IMG/VR virus record: IMGVR_UViG_3300023273_000942
Coordinates: 1-31,818 of that record
DNA length: 31,818 nucleotides
DNA from: a virus
Direction: 5' to 3' (one strand)
Shown: positions 1-7,440 of the stretch, one piece after another
Layout of the letters: every line of letters begins with the position of its first letter
Numbering within the stretch: position 1 is the first letter of the stretch
Notes under the pieces: generated by a model
Told to the model about the DNA's origin: nothing
The model's input: the letters and a program-made list of their open reading frames with translations, nothing else
Database searches by the model: none
Program-made: the position numbers and the translations under genes

Positions 1-1278
1 TACTCCAGCCCAATCATATGGGCTGTCTAGATCTTGCCAGTGCGATACTAATGCTAAACGCCTGCCCTCAAGCACCTTCTTAAACCCATGCTTAGATATA
101 TCGTTTTCTTCAAAAATATACAAATGTCCAGCTTCTAAACTAAACTCAATATCATAATTAGGAATAAAGACCTCCCCGCCAGAAAACTTATCATCTAGCA
201 CTACAATTGCAACAGCAATTGCTGCTGGGTGATTGTGTGGTGGTGCAGAAGAGCCAACCTTTGATCGATGACCTTTAAACTTAGAAAATGCCACCCGCTT
301 TTGCAAGAAAAATTCTACGTGCTCTTTAATCTTTAAGTTTATATTAGGCAAAGTGTTTTCATCTGTATCATCTGTAAAAATAGGCTTCTTATCACTATCT
401 GGGTTTAGTTTTTCCCAATACTCTCTAAAGCATACGGGAGACCAGCACTCATCACCGTCTTCTCGTTGGTTTAGCTCTAGGAATCTAATAATTTCTACAG
501 CATCATTACTTGTAATAAAATCTTTAATATCTAATACAGGCAGCTTGTTTGCAAATCTAAGCTTGGCCTTTGTTCCATACCTAGACATAATTGTTCCAGC
601 CTCTGGCCCATCATCTTCTCTCCACTGGTGTTCAGTAGCATCTGCTATTTCAGAGAACCTAGCTTGATCTATTTCGCTTTCATAATCCCAAAATGCAACA
701 ATAACATACCTTGGCCTTATGTGATCTATATCACCTGTGACTTGACGAACTCCGTGAAGATTTTCACCGCCTCCTTTAAAAACTAGCAAGGACTTTGCCA
801 CTGGCTTAATTTCAAAATTCTGATTGGGGAAATATAGTTCGCCGCCATCATAATCGTCATTAAGATATAAGAGTGTTGCCAAAGGGAAAACATCTGCATG
901 TGGGGGAGCAGAAGCACCATGAATATACCTATGCATCACAACCTTTTTTAGCTTCATAGGCTTAAAGGTATATCTGTTTGCCGCATCCAAAAGCTTATGG
1001 AAGAATGCAGAAATACCATCCAGGGTGCTGGTATCTTCTGCTGTCTTATCTGAATTGGTATCTATACAATCTGGTGTTAATACAATATAGTTTTCGTCAA
1101 CATTTGGAAAATGTTCTGCGTGTGTGTGATGAGCACAAGAAATATCTTCACTATCAATAAAACTAATAAATCCACGGACATCCTCATCAGAAGCAAAATC
1201 TGGGGCTTCGGCAACATTGTCTGTATGCATGACATACTCTCGATTGCCAAAGTAAGTTTCGTTTATCTTAGTGCCCAT
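1..1278 (-). CDS. Tandem 2OG-Fe(II) oxygenase, two catalytic domains (3' end outside window)
   Basis: The frame starts at ATG 1278 and is still open at base 1 (426 codons seen), so the C-terminus is missing. It contains two prolyl-4-hydroxylase-like double-stranded beta-helix domains in tandem. Domain 1 (about residues 100-195) has the full iron and 2-oxoglutarate set: H127-A-D129, distal H175 in LHGV and R190 in RYVIV. Domain 2 (about 325-426) aligns closely (SSAPPH, GGEVFIPN, KHGF) but reads H348-N-H350 where HxD is expected, with distal H397 and R406/R407. Family members couple 2-oxoglutarate decarboxylation to hydroxylation of a protein or small molecule; the substrate here is unknown. 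The start overlaps the stop of the preceding oxygenase gene (TAATG), so the two are probably translationally coupled. Domain 2 may be inactive or bind metal differently. Confidence 0.9.
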   Translation of the reverse strand, partial: MGTKINETYFGNREYVMHTDNVAEAPDFASDEDVRGFISFIDSEDISCAHHTHAEHFPNVDENYIVLTPDCIDTNSDKTAEDTSTLDGISAFFHKLLDAANRYTFKPMKLKKVVMHRYIHGASAPPHADVFPLATLLYLNDDYDGGELYFPNQNFEIKPVAKSLLVFKGGGENLHGVRQVTGDIDHIRPRYVIVAFWDYESEIDQARFSEIADATEHQWREDDGPEAGTIMSRYGTKAKLRFANKLPVLDIKDFITSNDAVEIIRFLELNQREDGDECWSPVCFREYWEKLNPDSDKKPIFTDDTDENTLPNINLKIKEHVEFFLQKRVAFSKFKGHRSKVGSSAPPHNHPAAIAVAIVVLDDKFSGGEVFIPNYDIEFSLEAGHLYIFEENDISKHGFKKVLEGRRLALVSHWQDLDSPYDWAGV

Positions 1279-1922
1279 TAGAAGTCCCAAAAAGATACTA
1301 TGGAGTATCGAGTACCAGAAGTAATCTCTGTTACTCCATGGATATTCTCTACGCCTCCACTAAAAATATACATAGACCCTGCATTAGGGTGAATATCAAT
1401 TCCGTGATCTGGAAAGTATAGATTACCACCAGCATAATCGCTATTTAGGTATAGGATTCCCACATACTTTAGATTGTCAAATCCTTCTGTGGGGTTTCCA
1501 TCAAAATCTGAGTTATCTGAGTGCGGGTTGGCCGATGAACCGACATCCCATTTTTGAGCATGAATAGATGTTGGAATCACATCCTTGTTATAGACTGTTG
1601 CCACTGCATGCTTAAGCTTGGCATTGATATCTTCAAAGATGCTGTCTGGCATACCGAAATGTGATGGCAAAACAGAGCCAGCTTGCAAGGGTGCACCACG
1701 GGATCCATTAAATGCAGTTTCTCCCCACCTATCTTCTTCTTTAAAATAAGTTACCAAAGATTCTGCTGTTGACTCTGTAATAAAGTGTGGAATCTCTAAG
1801 ATTCTGTTGCGGTCTACGCCCAGCCTTCCTTTTCCATCTGTAATCTCTTCATCCTTAAAAAATACAAACGACTCTGGATCGAGCTCTGGTATCAGGTACG
1901 TGGTCTTATTATTAGTATCCAT
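1278..1922 (-). CDS. 2OG-Fe(II) oxygenase (prolyl 4-hydroxylase-like)
   Basis: A 214-residue single-domain dioxygenase. The iron triad is H134-S-D136 and H195 (in IHGV), with R205 (RYSIVSFWD) as the likely 2-oxoglutarate anchor; GGNLYFPD is the typical beta-helix turn. The closest relatives in the window are domain 1 of the downstream gene and the 3727-4449 product, which share IHG-TEITSG-RY. A longer TTG start at 1934 is possible, but ATG 1922 is preferred because GAGGA lies 5-6 nt upstream. It overlaps the previous stop by 11 nt. Hydroxylation of a phage or host protein is the family expectation; the substrate cannot be read from sequence. Confidence 0.9.
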   Translation of the reverse strand: MDTNNKTTYLIPELDPESFVFFKDEEITDGKGRLGVDRNRILEIPHFITESTAESLVTYFKEEDRWGETAFNGSRGAPLQAGSVLPSHFGMPDSIFEDINAKLKHAVATVYNKDVIPTSIHAQKWDVGSSANPHSDNSDFDGNPTEGFDNLKYVGILYLNSDYAGGNLYFPDHGIDIHPNAGSMYIFSGGVENIHGVTEITSGTRYSIVSFWDF

Positions 1923-2799
1923 CTGGGTCCTCAATTTTCTTTTTCTTGTATCCAGAATTTACGACTCGTCTTTTTTCTAGCCAAAACCACAAATCCTTGC
2001 CATACTCTTCCATGTTTGCTCGCCATTCATCAGACCCCTCAGAAAGCAAGGAGTAGAATATGCTAACAAAGTATTTATCTCCACCAGTTACTCTATTAAC
2101 TGAATGAAAATAGTAATAGTCCTGATCGAGCATGAAATCTGGATGTCCAGATGGGAAAACAACAAGGTCTCCAGCTTCTGGCCTATAGACCACACCACGA
2201 ACATCTAAACTCTCGTCTGGACCAAACTGCTCTGGTCTTCTGAGGTATGGCCTAGATAATCTTTTTTCTAAATTAAAAACCATCTCTCCACCATTAAAAT
2301 TATCATTAATATACATTGTGCATGTCACTACTGGCTTTAATCCAGGGGTATCTTGCATTGAAAAAGTATAGTCTGTGTGGTAGTTCATGTTAAACTCTGG
2401 GCTAGAAATATTCGGTGCTGGTAATGTGTGGTCATACTTGTAATAAGCTGGACCATCTGCATGCCAATCTAAAGAAAGATCGATGCCGTGATCTTCAGAG
2501 TAATGCTCGAATCCTCTTCGTGCAGCCTCTGTTATCATATCAACTAGCTCTAGCTCTCTTCTTTTTTTAGGATCTTCTTCTGTTTTCAATAGCCAGCCAG
2601 CATTATGGTTTGGCAAACCGTCTGCTAAGTTTGTACCCAAATCATTCCAGGTTTCCCACTGGTTATAATAAATAAAATCTTCTGGATTTTGTTCGGATTT
2701 AATTAGAACGTCAAGAAGGTCTTCCCACTTTGGCAGGAGGTTTTTATAAACTCTGATCAGTGGTGCTTCTGGTATATCATAGTATTCTAGATCTTCCAT
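1912..2799 (-). CDS. 2OG-Fe(II) oxygenase, long (about 300 aa) subfamily
   Basis: A 295-residue dioxygenase. Triad H141-T-D143 and H232 (FHSV); the 2-oxoglutarate-binding basic residue is a lysine, K242 in DKYFVSIF, as in lysyl-hydroxylase-like or HIF-type variants. The long N-terminal half (IRVYKNLLP) and the DLVVFPSGHPD strand match the next upstream gene, so the two are tandem paralogs. ATG 2799 overlaps the preceding stop as TAATG; the alternative GTG 2814 would place AAGGA directly against the start codon. Function is otherwise unknown. Confidence 0.88.
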   Translation of the reverse strand: MEDLEYYDIPEAPLIRVYKNLLPKWEDLLDVLIKSEQNPEDFIYYNQWETWNDLGTNLADGLPNHNAGWLLKTEEDPKKRRELELVDMITEAARRGFEHYSEDHGIDLSLDWHADGPAYYKYDHTLPAPNISSPEFNMNYHTDYTFSMQDTPGLKPVVTCTMYINDNFNGGEMVFNLEKRLSRPYLRRPEQFGPDESLDVRGVVYRPEAGDLVVFPSGHPDFMLDQDYYYFHSVNRVTGGDKYFVSIFYSLLSEGSDEWRANMEEYGKDLWFWLEKRRVVNSGYKKKKIEDPDGY

Positions 2800-3743
2800 T
2801 AGTGAAGTCCGCACTCCTTATCGCTAGCCGCAGTTCTTGTCTTGAGCATTTGCAGCTCTTCGTGGGTTTTGACTCTGGCCTTTATACGCTCAAGCTCCAT
2901 TGCTTCCCAAACCTCTGGGCCATATTTTTCTAGACCTGCATTCCACTCTGGCGTACCCTCAAACGGTATTAGATGATATGATCTGATAAAATACTTGTCA
3001 TCTGGCTTTTCCTCAGACTTGCTTGTTCTACTTACACCATGAAAGTATGTGCTTTCTTCGGATAGGATATCTGGATGACCAGATGGGAAAACCAAGACAT
3101 CGCCTGCCTGTGGCTTATACACATGAATTTCTTCGTCTTGGAGTGGCTCTTCCCCAAAAGAATCTTGCTGATGACCTAGGGCAAACCACATTTCTCCACC
3201 CTCATAGCTATCATTTAAATACATGGTACAGGTAATTGCAAACTTATCTCCTGGCTCATCGCCACGAATATAGTCATAGTCTGTGTGATACTTCATGCTT
3301 AGATAGTCTATTCTACAGTGCTCCATTTCGGAGTCATACTTGCAGATCGATGGGCCCATGGTTGTCCAGTTCTCTTCTCTGGTAACTCCATGGTATTGCA
3401 TATAATGTTGTGTGGCATAGCGAAAAGCGTCGGTTAGCTCTTGAACTATAGCCTCTTCTTCTGCTTTACGATCCTGATCAACTAGTTCTGGATAAATTGG
3501 ATTGTACTCAATACCGCCAATAGTTTCTCCAAAAACGAACCACTTATCCCACTTGTTAAAATAGTACGAAGATGCTCTATCTTTGCCAGACTCTTTAAGT
3601 ATTTCTACAAGTCTTGCAGCATTTGGCAAAAGATTTTTATATATGTGAACTCTTGGATAAAACTCTTGAAATTCTACCTTGTCTAGCTCTTGTGAATCTA
3701 CTGGATCAATTGCCCACGTGCCGCCCTTAATCTGACTTGGCAT
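2799..3743 (-). CDS. 2OG-Fe(II) oxygenase, long subfamily paralog
   Basis: A 314-residue paralog of the gene immediately downstream. They share VHIYKNLLPN, KYHTDYDY, TCTMYLND, GGEMWF, DVLVFPSGHPD and a FEGTPEWNAGLEKYG tail. Triad H153-T-D155 and H235 (YFHGVSR), with K250 as 2-oxoglutarate anchor. ATG 3743 is chosen over TTG 3746 because AGGAG sits 6 nt upstream. It overlaps the end of the preceding oxygenase gene by 17 nt, consistent with one polycistronic transcript. The basic C-terminal extension (residues 280-314, rich in K/R/E) is not part of the catalytic fold. Confidence 0.88.
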   Translation of the reverse strand: MPSQIKGGTWAIDPVDSQELDKVEFQEFYPRVHIYKNLLPNAARLVEILKESGKDRASSYYFNKWDKWFVFGETIGGIEYNPIYPELVDQDRKAEEEAIVQELTDAFRYATQHYMQYHGVTREENWTTMGPSICKYDSEMEHCRIDYLSMKYHTDYDYIRGDEPGDKFAITCTMYLNDSYEGGEMWFALGHQQDSFGEEPLQDEEIHVYKPQAGDVLVFPSGHPDILSEESTYFHGVSRTSKSEEKPDDKYFIRSYHLIPFEGTPEWNAGLEKYGPEVWEAMELERIKARVKTHEELQMLKTRTAASDKECGLH

Positions 3744-4449
3744 CAAACTCTCCTAGCTCAGTAATGGTCCAAAAGAACGGGCAAGTATATCTTTCTCCAG
3801 AAGTAATTTCTGTAATGCCGTGGATGTAGTGCATGTCTCCTGGGAAGAAGTATGCAGCACCCCTCTTTGGCTTAAACTGAATCCCTTGGTTTGGAAAGTA
3901 TAGCTCGCCACCCTCATAGTCATCATTAATATAGAACAGCCCAGCTAGGTCATACCACGGGAATGCATTTGGCTTGCCAGCATCATCTCCGATATGCAAC
4001 TCTTTATCAGCATGCGGTATCTGGAATGTTCCTGGAGTCCATCTAACCATTGCAGGCTTTGTGGGGAAGCAGGTAACATTAAAAAACTCTTCAACAATTG
4101 GCTTAAGCCTTAGGACAATATTGGAGATAACGGAAAGCACTTCTGGATTTGCATCATAGATTGTATTCCATGTTGCTACTCGATCTTTCCAGTAGGAGGC
4201 ATCATAGATTTGCACGCCCTCTTCATTCCACTGATCTTCTGTATAGTCCCAATGCGTATTGTTTCGAATAAAATTATTCAGAAAAATAAGCTCATTTTCT
4301 GTAAGAAAATCCTCAATCTCTACGATATTATCTGCAGATGTGCCAAAATATTTCGATGGAGTAATTGACTTGGGATCGTCTAAAAATCTATAAAATGGAT
4401 CTTCCCAAAGTTCGTCTCCACTTTTGTACTCTCTTTTTGTATTATCCAT
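3727..4449 (-). CDS. 2OG-Fe(II) oxygenase (prolyl 4-hydroxylase-like)
   Basis: A 240-residue dioxygenase with H146-A-D148, H210 (YIHGITEITSG) and R220 (ERYTCPFFW), the P4H-type arginine arrangement. It is nearest to the 1278-1922 product. There is no Shine-Dalgarno sequence; a TAAAAT -10 box at 4456-4461 lies exactly 6 nt upstream of the ATG, so its message is probably leaderless and this is probably the first gene of the 4449-to-1 operon. Substrate unknown. Confidence 0.88.
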   Translation of the reverse strand: MDNTKREYKSGDELWEDPFYRFLDDPKSITPSKYFGTSADNIVEIEDFLTENELIFLNNFIRNNTHWDYTEDQWNEEGVQIYDASYWKDRVATWNTIYDANPEVLSVISNIVLRLKPIVEEFFNVTCFPTKPAMVRWTPGTFQIPHADKELHIGDDAGKPNAFPWYDLAGLFYINDDYEGGELYFPNQGIQFKPKRGAAYFFPGDMHYIHGITEITSGERYTCPFFWTITELGEFDAKSD

Positions 4450-4455
4450 GATAAT

Positions 4456-4461
4456 ATTTTA
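4456..4461 (-). promoter_or_regulatory. Putative -10 box for a leaderless transcript
   Basis: TAAAAT on the minus strand, 6 nt before ATG 4449, so transcription should begin at or next to the A of the start codon. No convincing -35 hexamer is visible at 17 bp. It lies just past the stop of the 4473-5207 gene. Confidence 0.5.
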
Positions 4462-4472
4462 TCACAAACTTG

Positions 4473-5207
4473 CTATTCATACTTTCTTCTTTGCCAAACT
4501 TCATTAAGATATACCCCGCCTTTGGGTGTGCGATATTTCTCAATGTTTGCCATATTGTCATTCCAAATCTTTTCATGATCTGGATATTCATAGTCTGACT
4601 TCCAGCTTTCTCTTTTAAAAGGAATAATCTGCAAGAATGGTGTGCCCTTTGGCAATACACCTTGGTAGTCTTTAGCAAGGAAAAAAGGAACTGTGCCAAA
4701 TAGATTAACGTTATCGCTGTCTATGATTCCGCTAGTAGTTTGAAAAGGAAGCTCATATCTATTCATTGGTTGTATATACAATGCACTATATCCTGACGGA
4801 AGTTTTACTGCCCACTCTCCATACCAAGCAAAATGAAACTGATCATACCCCCATGGCACCTGGAATCCAGGCATAGGTGGTCTTTCTTGTACAAAGTTTG
4901 GGAATCTTTCATCTGTAATCTGTACATGAGGGATACCTTTATCGTCTCTAGTAAACACTAGGTCACATGGTGTTTTAAAGGCATAGCCAGTTTCTAAGCC
5001 ATCATATACTACTGGGCATGACTTCCAGCTGTGGATGTTGTTGCCCTGTGGGTCTTTATAGTTATTTCCTGCTGGGTCCTTATAGTACCTTGGAGCTTGG
5101 CGATACCATTCTGGTATTGTTTTCCCAATAGGTCCTGGGTCTGTGTCATTATCATTTGGATCAACTGCATAGGAGTCAGCGATAAATGTAATCTTTTTAC
5201 TGCTCAT
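4473..5207 (-). CDS. Conserved phage protein of unknown function, related to the DUF6065-like neighbour
   Basis: A 244-residue protein with no catalytic motif I can name. Features: IPEWYR near residue 31, a short duplication YKDPAGNN/YKDPQGNN (42-57), ALYIQPMNRYELPF (142-155) and PKGTPFLQIIPFKR (186-199). The P-x-GTP-x-x-x-IIP pattern is shared with the next upstream gene, so the two look like diverged paralogs. Similar PMNR/IIPFKR proteins occur in marine myoviruses, where they are also unassigned (from memory, not checked). The start ATG overlaps the upstream stop by 11 nt and has AGGGTAAGG before it. Its place inside the oxygenase cluster suggests a linked role, but that is inference. Confidence 0.8.
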   Translation of the reverse strand: MSSKKITFIADSYAVDPNDNDTDPGPIGKTIPEWYRQAPRYYKDPAGNNYKDPQGNNIHSWKSCPVVYDGLETGYAFKTPCDLVFTRDDKGIPHVQITDERFPNFVQERPPMPGFQVPWGYDQFHFAWYGEWAVKLPSGYSALYIQPMNRYELPFQTTSGIIDSDNVNLFGTVPFFLAKDYQGVLPKGTPFLQIIPFKRESWKSDYEYPDHEKIWNDNMANIEKYRTPKGGVYLNEVWQRRKYE

Positions 5208-5907
5208 GCCTTACCCTCATTACAATCTTTTTAGATTCGTGCTTTCCATCTGGGTTGCCATTATGGTCTACTGCATCTCTATAAAAATGCGTCCATGTCC
5301 CAGCCATATTCAGCTCCATACTGACATCACCACGATCTCTCATCTTAGTCTTCCAAGTTTCGTCACGCATGTATGGTGGGTCTCCTGCTGTAACCGACAG
5401 CTCGTGCTCTTGAATACCCGCTGTTGAAATAGGGATGATTGCAGCAATTGGGGTGCCAGCTGGAATGGTAATTTCAATATTTGGCTCTGTTATCATCCAT
5501 GCTATTGGAAGCTCTCCCTGCAAAACTGAGGGGCTAATAATAGTAGACATACACTGAGCACCCCTAATAAACTGATTTGGAACTGGCATTGTAAGTAAAG
5601 AAAGGTCTTCTTTATCTGGTGCGTCAAAGGTTATTCCAGTATAAAAACTAATTGTCCTGTTTCCTCTGCCTGGATGCGTATAGCTTTCACCCTTGAGTGT
5701 CTTTACGTGATCCGAAGTAGAATCGTTTACCCCATCCCAAATAAAAGTAATATCTTCTGGAAGTGATATCCCCCACCCAAGCCTGTTCGATAAAGAAACT
5801 GGAAAACACTGGTATGCATGTCTGTCAAAAGTGAAGTCCATCCAGTCTCTCTGTAGTGGAAGTTGGTCAATAGAGGCTATGCCTCTGCTATATGCATTAA
5901 TCTGCAA
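5197..5907 (-). CDS. DUF6065-like protein
   Basis: A 236-residue protein starting at TTG 5907, two nt after the previous gene's stop. Residues 32-60 (AYQCFPVSLSNRLGW followed by LPEDITFIWDG) and 148-161 (IPAGTPIAAIIPIS) match my memory of the DUF6065 family, which is found in proteobacteria and phages without known function. The C-terminus (DGKHESKKIVMRVRHEQ) is basic. It is coupled by overlap to the related downstream gene. No in-frame ATG gives a better start, although the Shine-Dalgarno (AGAGTGG) is weak. A beta-rich, non-enzymatic or ligand-binding role is possible, but nothing in the sequence proves it. Confidence 0.75.
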   Translation of the reverse strand: MQINAYSRGIASIDQLPLQRDWMDFTFDRHAYQCFPVSLSNRLGWGISLPEDITFIWDGVNDSTSDHVKTLKGESYTHPGRGNRTISFYTGITFDAPDKEDLSLLTMPVPNQFIRGAQCMSTIISPSVLQGELPIAWMITEPNIEITIPAGTPIAAIIPISTAGIQEHELSVTAGDPPYMRDETWKTKMRDRGDVSMELNMAGTWTHFYRDAVDHNGNPDGKHESKKIVMRVRHEQ

Positions 5908-5909
5908 AA

Positions 5910-6623
5910 CTAATCGCCACTCTCTTCCATGAACTTTTCACTGTGAAACTTATTAGAATAATCTAGCATTGTCACAAGAGAATACTTTGTGCCATCAACT
6001 ACTGGCATTGCACGGTGTGGGTACATATAGTTAGACGGAAAAATAAAGAGATCTCCAGCCTTTGGCTTATAGTGAACATTCTGAAGCCTAAAGAAGATTT
6101 CTCCACCAGTATAATTATCGTTAACATAACCAACCAATGACACTACGCAATTATAGCTATACCCGTGGTCTGTGTGCTCCTGGAAGTGTTGCCCTGGACC
6201 ATACTTAATAAAGTTAATTGCCTCCCAATAACGCAACTCTCCAACATTGTGTCTTTTTGTGTAATCCTTTACTGCCTGAAGCTTTCTAAAATAAACATCT
6301 TCCCATAAAGACTGCAATTTTAAGGATGATTCTGATGTATCGTGCTCAATATCTGACTTTTTAAACTTGATATCAAAGCAGTCTCGATACTCTGGCATCG
6401 TCATACCATAGCCCACCATGGCCTTCTGATACTCAAAGCCATTATCTGGCTCCTGCATGACTTCTTCTAGCCTGTCAATAATCTTTATACTTTCTGGCAA
6501 AGCATCGTGGTAGACAAGAATTCCATTGCCAAGGTCTGTTATAGAACTCCACGTTTGCTCTTCAATGTTGTACCAGTTATGAAGCCTTTCTTCATGCTCA
6601 ACCATTTCTTTAAGCTCTTCCAT
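5910..6623 (-). CDS. 2OG-Fe(II) oxygenase, KYS-type subfamily
   Basis: A 237-residue dioxygenase with H150-T-D152, H203 (YPHRA) and K213 (TKYSLVTMLDY) replacing the P4H arginine. An N-terminal helical region (1-60) precedes the beta-helix. It is a clear paralog of the upstream gene: both have WEAINFIKYGPGQHF / YEVFNYVKYEGTGKHF type lead-ins and GDL-x-x-FPS-x-x-x-Y. GAGGAA lies before the ATG. Likely a protein or small-molecule hydroxylase; target unknown. Confidence 0.88.
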   Translation of the reverse strand: MEELKEMVEHEERLHNWYNIEEQTWSSITDLGNGILVYHDALPESIKIIDRLEEVMQEPDNGFEYQKAMVGYGMTMPEYRDCFDIKFKKSDIEHDTSESSLKLQSLWEDVYFRKLQAVKDYTKRHNVGELRYWEAINFIKYGPGQHFQEHTDHGYSYNCVVSLVGYVNDNYTGGEIFFRLQNVHYKPKAGDLFIFPSNYMYPHRAMPVVDGTKYSLVTMLDYSNKFHSEKFMEESGD

Positions 6624-6632
6624 AATTCCTCA

Positions 6633-7379
6633 CTAATATATCAGCTCTTGTTTTGCTTGGGTGTAGTCAAAATACTTTGCTCCGCCCCTATCGTTATAGT
6701 CTGTCATGACAACAATAGAATACTTCGTACCATCAATAATTGGCTCTGACTGGTGTTCATAAATAAAGGTAGACGGGAAAACCACAAGGTCGCCAACTTC
6801 TGGCTTTATTGTTAGGCCAAACCTAGGGAATGTAAGCTCTCCGCCAGTATAGTTATCGTTTAAGTATGCAACAGCAGATACAGTAGTTACATATGCTGGT
6901 CCGTGATCTGCGTGTACAGCAAAATGTTTTCCTGTTCCCTCATACTTTACATAGTTAAAAACTTCATAGTAATTCATACCTACCCCCCAGTATGTGCCAT
7001 AGTCACTAACATGTGGGTGAATTTTATCAAAAGAGAGCTGGTGCACGGCATAGAGTTCTCTATTGCTGTCATTTTCTGGCCCAAAACATTTATGACCAAT
7101 CTTAAAATCTACACAGTCTCTAGCATATGAGATCTTTTCATGCCCCTCAGTAACCAAAGCACCATTCCATGAATGCTCAGAGCCATTAGAAAGGTTTTTC
7201 TCCAGAGTACTAATGATGTATTCTACATCTTTTGGGCTAAAAACATTTTTGTAAACATTAATGCCTAGTGCTGGATTTTCTACTACAATGCCGCTGGACA
7301 TTGTCCTCGTAGCCATCCTATTATGAGAAGTTTCTGACCTGTCTTTGGTCAGCCAAGGATTATTATGTTCTATACCCAT
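6633..7379 (-). CDS. 2OG-Fe(II) oxygenase, KYS-type subfamily
   Basis: A 248-residue dioxygenase with H156-A-D158, H209 (YEHQSEP) and K219 (TKYSIVVMTDY). Its paralog is the next gene downstream (9-nt gap). The open frame extends to 7400, but ATG 7379 is preferred: a perfect TATAAT lies 6 nt before it, so translation probably starts at the 5' end of a leaderless mRNA. This appears to be the first gene of the oxygenase region, separated from the tail genes by a terminator. Confidence 0.88.
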   Translation of the reverse strand: MGIEHNNPWLTKDRSETSHNRMATRTMSSGIVVENPALGINVYKNVFSPKDVEYIISTLEKNLSNGSEHSWNGALVTEGHEKISYARDCVDFKIGHKCFGPENDSNRELYAVHQLSFDKIHPHVSDYGTYWGVGMNYYEVFNYVKYEGTGKHFAVHADHGPAYVTTVSAVAYLNDNYTGGELTFPRFGLTIKPEVGDLVVFPSTFIYEHQSEPIIDGTKYSIVVMTDYNDRGGAKYFDYTQAKQELIY

Positions 7380-7385
7380 ACAAAA

Positions 7386-7414
7386 ATTATACCATAACAA
7401 AAGGCCCGTCGCAA
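7386..7414 (-). promoter_or_regulatory. Promoter of the oxygenase cluster (TTGCGA-N17-TATAAT)
   Basis: Minus-strand TATAAT at 7386-7391 with TTGCGA at 7409-7414, exactly 17 bp apart. The -35 hexamer falls in the loop region of the terminator hairpin of the upstream gene. The distance from the -10 box to ATG 7379 is 6 nt, so the transcript should be leaderless. Confidence 0.65.
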
Positions 7415-7428
7415 TGGACGGGCCTTTT
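7399..7428 (-). terminator. Rho-independent terminator after the fn3/HFPP tail gene
   Basis: A perfect inverted repeat: AAAAGGCCCGTC, a 6-nt loop, then GACGGGCCTTTT, followed on the minus strand by TTTTGTTAT. The stem is 12 bp. The repeat is nearly symmetric, so it could also work from the other strand. It begins 12 nt past the stop of the 7441-8253 gene. Confidence 0.85.
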
Positions 7429-7440
7429 GTATTTAGTTAT

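Noticed and set aside
353-1160. Plus-strand frames at 353-667 and 978-1160
   Set aside because: They lie fully inside the minus-strand tandem oxygenase, which has conserved catalytic motifs.
4442-4699. Minus-strand frame of 85 codons
   Set aside because: It overlaps the end of the 4473-5207 gene in another frame and has no family signal or ribosome site.
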